Assembly: GCA_019264505.1 (NCBI GenBank)
Contig: JAHUZY010000316.1
Coordinates: 1-11,156, forward strand
Length of the DNA: 11,156 nt
DNA from: Phenylobacterium sp.
Lineage (GTDB): Bacteria > Pseudomonadota > Alphaproteobacteria > Caulobacterales > Caulobacteraceae
Direction of reading: 5' to 3'
Part shown: piece by piece, positions 7,063 to 11,156 of the stretch
Position numbering within the stretch: the stretch's first letter is position 1
Layout of the letters: every line of letters begins with the position of its first letter
Notes under the pieces: generated by a model
The model's database searches: none
Seen by the model: only the letters and a program-made list of their open reading frames with translations
Told to the model about the DNA's origin: nothing
Position numbers and translations under genes: made by a program

Positions 7063-8161
7063 CGGCGCCTTTTTCCTGCTGATCCTCTACCACGTGGGAA
7101 TGTTCTATGTGCCCTGGGACTGGCATGTGAAGAGCCCTGAGCCGGTAGCCTGGCTCGAGCCGGTGATGCTGCTGACCAATCCCTGGCGCCTGTCGCTGCT
7201 GTTTCTGGTCTCTGGCGCCGCGACCCGCTTCATGGCCGACAAGCTGGCGCCCGGCGTCCTGGCGGGCCAGCGCACCGCACGGCTGCTGCCACCGCTGGCG
7301 CTGGGCGTGCTGATCATCGTCCCGCCCCAGTCCTACTATGAGATCGTCGAGCAGCTGGGCTTCGCCGAGGGCTACCTCGCCTTCTACGGTCGCTATCTGA
7401 CCGCCTCAGGCGGCTGGTGCGACGCCGACGGCTGCCTGATCACGCCCACCTGGAACCATCTGTGGTTCGTGGCCTATCTGCTGGTCTACACCCTGGCCCT
7501 GGCCGCCCTGATCGCCTGGGCTGGGCCCGCCCTGCGTCGTCTGGAGGCAGGACTTTCCCGCCTGCCGGCCTGGACGCTGCTGATTGCGCCGGTCCTCTTC
7601 CTGGGCCTCGCCCGGGCGGTCCTGCTGCCGCGGTTCGGGGTGACCCATGCCCTGGTGGACGACTGGTACAACCACGTCCTGTCCTTCAGCATGTTCCTGT
7701 TCGGCTATCTGACCGCCAAGTCCGATGCGGTCCGCCGTCGTCTGATCAGCCTGCGCTGGCCAGCCCTCGCCCTGGCCCTGGTCGCTTACGCGGCGTTCAG
7801 CCTCTATGCCTGGACTTGGCGCGAGGCTGCTGCTGAGCCGGCCGCCGGCCTCGTGCTCGCCATGCGCTATGTCTATGCGGTCGATCAGTGGTGCGCGATC
7901 GTCGCCATCCTGGGCTTCGGCGCCAGCCACCTGAACCGCCCGTATCCGGCCTTGGCCTATCTGACCCTGGCGGTCTTCCCCTACTACATCGTCCACCAGA
8001 CCGTGATCGTCGTCGCCGGCCACCACCTGGCGCAGGCGGGCCTGCCCCAGGGCGCGGAAGCCGCGCTGCTAATCGCCATCACCGTGGCGGCCTGCGGCCT
8101 CACCTACGAGATCGTCCGCCGGATCCCCCTCCTGCGGCCTTGGTTCGGCCTGAAGAACTGA
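7016..8161 (+). CDS. Membrane acyltransferase, acyltransferase-3 family
   Basis: A 381-residue integral membrane protein of the acyltransferase-3 family, which transfers acyl groups to sugars of exported glycans, lipids or antibiotics. Hallmarks are D10/R15...H26 in helix 1 (YDLDWIRIGAFFLLILYH), the R-x10-H pair of the family; RLSLLFLVSGAAT at 58-70; TWNHLWFVAYLLVYTL at 145-160; and FPYYIVHQTVIVV at 321-333. About ten hydrophobic helices are apparent, as expected. The acceptor cannot be told. A good ribosome site (GAGGGAG, about ten bases upstream) supports the ATG at 7016. The gene is divergent from, and overlaps, the LytTR regulator, which makes it the likely regulatory target. It ends before two inverted repeats that may terminate its transcript. 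Confidence 0.93.
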   Translation: MSDPSSRRYDLDWIRIGAFFLLILYHVGMFYVPWDWHVKSPEPVAWLEPVMLLTNPWRLSLLFLVSGAATRFMADKLAPGVLAGQRTARLLPPLALGVLIIVPPQSYYEIVEQLGFAEGYLAFYGRYLTASGGWCDADGCLITPTWNHLWFVAYLLVYTLALAALIAWAGPALRRLEAGLSRLPAWTLLIAPVLFLGLARAVLLPRFGVTHALVDDWYNHVLSFSMFLFGYLTAKSDAVRRRLISLRWPALALALVAYAAFSLYAWTWREAAAEPAAGLVLAMRYVYAVDQWCAIVAILGFGASHLNRPYPALAYLTLAVFPYYIVHQTVIVVAGHHLAQAGLPQGAEAALLIAITVAACGLTYEIVRRIPLLRPWFGLKN

Positions 8162-8166
8162 TCGCG

Positions 8167-8202
8167 CATCTGGCGGGGTCAGGACGCCGATTACGCCAGA
8201 TG
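8167..8202. terminator. Nine-base inverted repeat after the acyltransferase gene
   Basis: Perfect arms CATCTGGCG and CGCCAGATG are separated by 18 bases, beginning six bases after the acyltransferase stop. The stem is GC-rich and well placed to end transcription, but no T-run follows, so an intrinsic terminator is possible rather than proven. Confidence 0.4.
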
Positions 8203-8212
8203 AGTGATAAAG

Positions 8213-8239
8213 GCGGGCTAAGACCCGACCAAAGCCCGC
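8213..8239. repeat. Second inverted repeat after the acyltransferase gene
   Basis: Perfect 7-bp arms GCGGGCT and AGCCCGC with a 13-base loop, 11 bp after the first repeat. Together the two stems form a tandem-hairpin trailer. There is no T-run. Confidence 0.35.
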
Positions 8240-8475
8240 GCTCTGCCGAGCTTGGTCAACAACCCCGATCAACTGGGCGAGGACGCGGAAGACATACGCA
8301 AGCGCCTCAAGGGGCGCCTGGCCGCCACTGACCGGGCGCGGGTGAAGAAGACCTCGCACTCCTACGGCTGCGTAGCTGACCCAGAAGGTCTTCAACCGTA
8401 CCCTTGCCGGAGATCGACACCAAGCAAACACACAGCCCACCGACGCCTGTCGTTGCAACTTAGGACAGGCCGCAT

Positions 8476-8580
8476 TGGCCCTAACGGGGCCAGCCCCGCC
8501 AAGCCAATCTTGGCCAGGGCACCACTTTAAGCTGGCCAGAAATAGCACCAAGAAAAGCTATCGCTGGCCAGTTTATGGAT
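8476..8580. mobile_element. Repeat cluster resembling an insertion-sequence end (IS21-like?)
   Basis: Within about 100 bp the motif TGGCCA occurs at 8511, 8533 and 8565. The longer GCTGGCCAG is exact at 8531-8539 and 8563-8571, 32 bp apart, and a TGGCCC/GGGCCA dyad lies at 8476-8492. Read on the minus strand the pattern is CTGGCCAG, then CTTAAAGTGGTGCC, then TGGCCA. To my memory this resembles the multiple terminal repeats of IS21-family elements. A related CTTGGCCAG followed by GGGC...ACCTTAAACTG lies at 9937-9968, on the other side of the Ntn-hydrolase gene. No transposase is present, so this would be a relic. The family name is a guess. Confidence 0.3.
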
Positions 8581-8651
8581 GATGCGTGCCCGCAGTGTCC
8601 TTGGCGCCCACTCGTCTTGCTCCCAACAGTGACTGCATTGGGCTCAAGGGC

Positions 8652-8718
8652 GACCTTCCGAAGGTCTGCTTCCAGTGAGGCCGGATGACCGCGGACGTGT
8701 GGACACGCGCTGTGTCCA
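8652..8718. repeat. Two strong short dyads upstream of the Ntn-hydrolase gene
   Basis: GACCTTC-C-GAAGGTC (8652-8666) is a perfect 7-bp-arm palindrome with one central base. TGGACAC-GCGCT-GTGTCCA (8700-8718) has perfect 7-bp arms with a five-base spacer. They are 273-339 bp before the gene start at 8991, so they are as likely to be relics of mobile DNA as operators for that gene. Confidence 0.35.
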
Positions 8719-8990
8719 TTCAGCTTGCGGCAGAAGTCGTGCGTGTCCCCATTTTCCGGCGCCATTTTCACGGTGCAGGAGCAATTGGTCCTTGCTGCCG
8801 GCACGGCACCCCGCGGCCATCTCAGACAAACGCTGGGCACAGGGCCGGAGCGATTCAAACGACCCCGAGGGTCAGCGACGCCGGTGTAGTTCACCTGTGC
8901 CACGGGATACTCCGAGAAGAACATAAGATGAACGCTCTCGTTGCAGCGGATTCAACCCCGTGGCAGGCTGAGCGCCGAAGGAGTCTGTGG

Positions 8991-9692
8991 ATGACGCTGC
9001 TGAATTGGGAGATGACGCCGGACGGTCTGGTGATCTTGTCCGATACGCTCGTGCTCGCCGGAGAGGACCACCGGCCGCGAAATTTCATGACGAAGGTCTA
9101 TCCGGTTTCGCACCTCAATGCCGTAGTCGCCGGCACCGGCATCGGATCGATGGTCACGAGCTTCTTCGTCCACGTGGCGAGCGAGATGCTCGTCAATGAC
9201 GTCGTGCACGTCACCGAGTTTGCACCGACTTCGCTTCGTTCAATGTGGGAACAACTCAGCGACCAACTGCCGGAGACCGCGACGACGACCCTCTACATGT
9301 TCGGCATCGTCGCTGAGACGGGCCAGTTCGCGGGGTTCGCCTATCGCTCCACCAATGACTTTGCGGCGGAGCCATTGTCCTACGGAATGGCGTTCAAGCC
9401 CGCGCCGCCCAACGGCGAATTCCCTACCATCGAGAGCCTTAGCGACTTCGCCAAATACGCCCTGGCGCAGCAGGCCGACGACCGTGCTCTGCCGCGCAAG
9501 CAACGCATTGGCATCGGCGGTGACCTATGGATGTACAGCTTTGAGAAGGACGATGATGGAGCGCTCATGACGCGAGTTCAGCGTCTGATCCGGCTTCCGC
9601 ATTATGACGAGGATCACGAACTCATGCTTGCGCAGTTGCCGGAGAATGAGGGCCACCCGTATTCCGAGCTTATCCTCGCGCGAGATCCGTAG
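8991..9692 (+). CDS. Predicted proteasome/HslV-like Ntn hydrolase
   Basis: A 233-residue protein that reads like a stand-alone member of the proteasome-type N-terminal-nucleophile hydrolases. With the start at 8991 the sequence begins Met-Thr. Once Met is removed, Thr is residue 1, Asp (LSDTL) is residue 17 and Lys (MTKVYPV) is residue 34, close to the catalytic T1, D17 and K33 of proteasome beta subunits and HslV. The segment HLNAVVAGTGIGS (41-53) matches the strand and aGxxaD turn that follow K33 in that fold. IGIGGDLWMY (172-182) lies near the C-terminus. The start was chosen because AAGGAG lies seven bases upstream. An ATG at 8928 in the same frame would add 21 residues and bury the Thr. 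No chaperone ATPase gene is nearby. The gene stands alone amid gene-poor DNA. The substrate is unknown, and an inactive or structural role is possible. Confidence 0.7.
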   Translation: MTLLNWEMTPDGLVILSDTLVLAGEDHRPRNFMTKVYPVSHLNAVVAGTGIGSMVTSFFVHVASEMLVNDVVHVTEFAPTSLRSMWEQLSDQLPETATTTLYMFGIVAETGQFAGFAYRSTNDFAAEPLSYGMAFKPAPPNGEFPTIESLSDFAKYALAQQADDRALPRKQRIGIGGDLWMYSFEKDDDGALMTRVQRLIRLPHYDEDHELMLAQLPENEGHPYSELILARDP

Positions 9693-9693
9693 C

Positions 9694-9819
9694 CTAGGCG
9701 GCGGGCTTCAACTCGAAGCGGTGAGGTCGCACGGCCGCCATCAGAGCTTGGGCATCCCTGCTGGGGTCGATCCATGCCTCCCACTGACAGGCCGCGGTCT
9801 GGGGGTGCATCCAGGAGAG
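9694..9819 (-). pseudogene. Orphan C-terminal fragment of an unidentified protein
   Basis: A minus-strand frame ends with TAG one base after the Ntn-hydrolase stop. It reads about 41 good residues, ending in QWEAWIDPSRDAQALMAA then VRPHRFELKPAA, before coding quality fades upstream of about 9819. There is no start codon with a ribosome site and no longer frame behind it, so it looks like the tail of a gene whose front has been lost. The MHP...WEAWIDP...RP spacing faintly recalls the C-terminal part of SOS-associated (YedK-type) peptidases, but this is not firm. Chance coding cannot be excluded. Confidence 0.35.
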
Positions 9820-10022
9820 CCGGCGTTGAGGAACGTCTGCTTTTCGGCCCAGAGGTAAGGTCTGGAACTGGCGCCTACCTGACGTTAGCCGACTTCTCGA
9901 TGCACCGGTTGCGCGCCAGGCCCGCCTTTAACTTGTCTTGGCCAGCCTTATGTTGCGATCGGGCCCACCTTAAACTGCAACGAAAGCCTCGCCTAGCCGC
10001 CACAACGCCCTACTGATATTTG

Positions 10023-10034
10023 TTAATATATTAA
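10023..10034. promoter_or_regulatory. Perfect 12-bp AT palindrome upstream of the hipB-like gene
   Basis: TTAATATATTAA is self-complementary over all twelve bases and sits 37 bp before the TTGACA box. In a window of high GC such an AT palindrome is exceptional. It is a good candidate binding site for the XRE regulator encoded next, although it does not match the TATCC-N8-GGATA operator of E. coli HipB. Confidence 0.45.
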
Positions 10035-10042
10035 AACGGGCA

Positions 10043-10130
10043 ATTGATGCAGATTACGGCATCACTGAGATTGACAAACTCCCACCTCTTTGATACCTTA
10101 CTCGCTATCATTTAGGCATATTGATGCAGA
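10043..10130 (+). repeat. Eleven-base direct repeat flanking the hip promoter
   Basis: ATTGATGCAGA occurs at 10043-10053 and again at 10120-10130, exactly 77 bp apart, one copy on each side of the TTGACA promoter element. The second copy contains the ATG start of the hipB-like gene. The pair could be operator sites that let the regulator block its own promoter and start codon, or a small duplication. Confidence 0.55.
10071..10099 (+). promoter_or_regulatory. Predicted sigma-70 promoter of the hip-like operon
   Basis: A perfect TTGACA (-35) at 10071-10076 is followed after 17 bases by TACCTT (-10, three of six consensus bases) at 10094-10099. The start codon lies 25 bp downstream. A GATA/TATC dyad (10092-10109) overlaps the -10 box and could serve in autorepression. 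Confidence 0.5.
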
Positions 10131-10732
10131 ATAAGAAATCAAAAAGCCCGGCCATGTCCGCCTTAGGCGACATCGTGCGCCAGGCCAGGCAGGCAAAAGG
10201 TTGGAGCCAGCGTGACCTCAGCGCGCGCACCCACATGCCCCAGGCGCAGATCTCCCGCATCGAAAACGCTGACGTGGATCCTCAGGTGTCCACCCTGATC
10301 GAACTGGCCCGAGCGCTCGAGCTCGAACTGCAGCTCATCCCAAAGTCGGCCTTAACGGCGGTTGAGGCGACCGTGCGATCGACCAAGGCGCGGTCTGATG
10401 AGCGCGCATTCCAAACCCTCATGGCTGACCTCCTGCGCGCTGCCGAACAGGCCCACTCCATGGCGCCCGATCGCGAAGACATCGCCTCTTTGCTGTCGAA
10501 CCTGCGTGATCTTCAACCGCGGACGACCGCCCTGCGTGCGCGCGCCTTAATGGACGATCTCAAGAGCGTGCAGACTCGGTTGCACGGCTTCCTGACCTGT
10601 CCACCTGCCGAGCGCCCAAGCCACACTCAGCCGATCCGCGACGCCGCGCAAAAGCTCAAGGACTTGAGAAACATGCTGGCGCATGCCCCGGCAGGCGAAC
10701 GGCCAGCCTACAGTCTGGACGATGAGGACTGA
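10124..10732 (+). CDS. HipB-like XRE regulator with long C-terminal extension carrying an Rx4H motif
   Basis: A 202-residue protein. Residues 13-74 are a Cro/C1 helix-turn-helix of the HipB type: LGDIVRQARQAKGWSQRDLS, then QAQISRIENADVDPQVSTL and the HipB-like ending LARALELELQLIPKSAL. HipB antitoxins are normally 75-110 residues. Here about 125 extra residues follow, predicted mostly helical (LMADLLRAAEQA, IASLLSNLRDL, ALMDDLKSVQTRLHGFL). They end in KLKDLRNMLAHAPAGERPAYSL. RNMLAH (182-187) has the Arg-x4-His form seen in HEPN-type RNases, so a second activity or a decayed HEPN fold is possible; this is inference from a short motif. The ATG at 10124 was preferred over the TTG at 10121. The stop overlaps the ribosome-site region of the hipA-like gene three bases before its ATG, so the two are translated together. 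Confidence 0.85.
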   Translation: MQNKKSKSPAMSALGDIVRQARQAKGWSQRDLSARTHMPQAQISRIENADVDPQVSTLIELARALELELQLIPKSALTAVEATVRSTKARSDERAFQTLMADLLRAAEQAHSMAPDREDIASLLSNLRDLQPRTTALRARALMDDLKSVQTRLHGFLTCPPAERPSHTQPIRDAAQKLKDLRNMLAHAPAGERPAYSLDDED

Positions 10733-10734
10733 CG

Positions 10735-11028
10735 ATGGCGGCTGATGCCTTGGAAGTGCGGCTTGGTGACAGAAGGATCGGCCTGATCACCGCACTCGGC
10801 GGCGACCAGTCGATCTTTGCCTTTGACGATGCCTACGCTGAGGACCCAGACCGGCCGACGCTGAGCCTGTCCTTCAAGGGGGATCGCGGCGGCCTGTTGA
10901 GGGACCACAGGCCGACCCGGACGCAGCTCACGCCGTTCTTTTCCAACCTCCTGCCGGAAGGTCCGCTGCGCGAGTACCTCGCCAAGCGCGCCGGGGTGAA
11001 GCCGATGCGGGAATATCCGCTTCTCTAA
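10735..11028 (+). pseudogene. HipA N-terminal domain only: truncated hipA or HipS-like protein
   Basis: A 97-residue frame matching the start of HipA-type Ser/Thr kinase toxins: LEVRLGDRRIGLIT, then FAFDDAYAEDPDRPTLSLSF and the hallmark PFFSNLLPEGPLREYLAKR (67-85), ending REYPLL followed by TAA. Full HipA is about 410-440 residues, and the kinase core is absent from the remaining 128 bases in all frames. The break falls just before the LLxxxGxDxxGAV segment. Two readings fit: a hipA gene cut by a junction near 11025, or a free N-domain as in the three-gene hipBST systems, where HipS is a separate protein of about 100 residues. HipS keeps the segment missing here, so truncation is favoured. 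GAGGA before the ATG is a good ribosome site, so the short protein is probably made. Confidence 0.75.
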
Positions 11029-11156
11029 TCGGGCATGGGGGTCAAGCTGGTTTTGCTCTTCGGCCTGATCGATCACGCGGGTCACGCTTCTCTTCGCAGT
11101 CTGGATGGCTCCTTACGAGCGGAGCCGCTGCACGCATGCATGGGATCAGGGTCTGG
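11029..11156. other. Sequence after the hipA break; unidentified
   Basis: No hipA homology continues here. A plus frame from an ATG at 11034 stays open to the window edge (MGVKLVLLFGLIDHAG at the start). A minus frame reads VIDQAEEQNQLDPHAR, helical and polar. Neither is recognisable. A GGCTCC/GGAGCC dyad with an eight-base loop lies at 11107-11126. The abrupt change suggests a recombination or insertion junction near 11025, with the rest beyond the window. Confidence 0.4.

Larger units (their letters stand above)
8162..8990. other. Gene-poor mosaic spacer with repeats and IS-end-like DNA
   Basis: About 830 bp with no gene I would defend. From left to right it holds two inverted repeats after the acyltransferase gene (8167-8239) and a plus-strand frame from a TTG at 8252. 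That frame has a protein-like start (NPDQLGEDAEDIRKRLKGRL) but turns into low-quality Arg/Pro sequence after about 45 codons. Next come a cluster of TGGCCA repeats resembling an insertion-sequence end (8476-8571), a 15-bp near-palindrome (8652-8666), a 7-bp-arm dyad (8700-8718) and the direct repeat CCATTTTC at 8749 and 8762. The patchwork is typical of decayed mobile DNA. Confidence 0.5.
9820..10123. other. Spacer with IS-end-like motif and AT-rich promoter region of the hip module
   Basis: The left half contains no gene. CTTGGCCAG at 9937-9945 and GGGCCCACCTTAAACTG just after it echo the repeat cluster at 8509-8535. From about 10015 the base composition turns clearly AT-rich compared with all neighbours, which marks acquired DNA or a promoter. 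This part holds the palindrome at 10023-10034, an 11-bp direct repeat and a TTGACA promoter element, described separately. Confidence 0.5.

Noticed and set aside
7406..8026. Minus-strand frame of 206 codons over the acyltransferase
   Set aside because: Gln/Gly/Asp-rich antisense shadow of a clear membrane protein gene.
8162..8240. Possible tRNA in the paired hairpins
   Set aside because: No cloverleaf, T-loop or anticodon arm can be drawn.
8252..8530. Plus-strand frame of 92 codons from a TTG
   Set aside because: The first 45 residues look protein-like but the rest does not, the ribosome site is poor, and it runs into the repeat cluster; at best a remnant.
8685..8990. N-terminal extension of the Ntn-hydrolase frame, including the ATG at 8928
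   Set aside because: The ATG at 8991 has a much stronger ribosome site and yields the conserved Met-Thr start; the upstream part crosses dyads and has poor coding character.
10708..11085. Minus-strand frame antisense to the hipA fragment
   Set aside because: It covers the hipA start in antisense; only its first 20 residues lie outside and they are not recognisable.
1..11156. CRISPR array or large tandem repeats
   Set aside because: No regularly spaced repeats of 20 bases or more were seen; the only repeats are short dyads and the direct repeats listed.

Overview
The window is GC-rich alphaproteobacterial DNA, most likely from the Caulobacterales (Caulobacter, Phenylobacterium or Brevundimonas type). 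This rests on base composition, codon use and protein style: TonB-era secreted hypotheticals are absent, but LytTR/acyltransferase and FCD-type GntR proteins of that flavour are present. No rRNA or tRNA gene fixes the genus, so the placement is inference.

Layout. Positions 98-742 (minus) encode a GntR regulator with a degenerate FCD-like domain. It is divergent from an unusual XRE-plus-LuxR two-headed DNA-binding protein (1018-1668, plus); the shared intergenic region carries a perfect inverted repeat. After about 500 bp with no convincing gene come two small exported proteins (2174-2575, an adhesin-E-like protein, and 2621-3349, unknown). They run tail to tail into a four-helix membrane protein of unknown function (3354-4520, minus). 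A type I methionine aminopeptidase gene, map (4789-5613), follows, with hairpins in its leader. Next are a GNAT acetyltransferase (5651-6088, minus) and a membrane-anchored LytTR regulator (6124 to 7017 or 7062, minus), which look like one operon. The LytTR gene is head to head with, and overlaps, a membrane acyltransferase-3 gene (7016-8161, plus).

From about 8160 to the right edge the window looks like accessory DNA: long gene-poor spacers, many short palindromes, repeats that resemble insertion-sequence ends, a gene remnant, and a drop to AT-rich sequence near 10015-10145. Two genes stand out. The first (8991-9692) looks like a single-gene proteasome/HslV-type Ntn hydrolase: the start chosen from its strong ribosome site puts Thr directly after Met, with Asp and Lys at nearly the proteasome spacing. 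The second is a HipB-like regulator (10124-10732) whose long C-terminal extension ends in an Arg-x4-His motif resembling the HEPN RNase signature. It is followed by only the N-terminal part of HipA (10735-11028), which is either broken or a stand-alone HipS-like protein.

The most likely undescribed systems here are the extended HipB/short HipA module and the Ntn hydrolase. The overlapping LytTR/acyltransferase pair is the most interesting regulatory arrangement. All functional statements come from reading the sequence alone.
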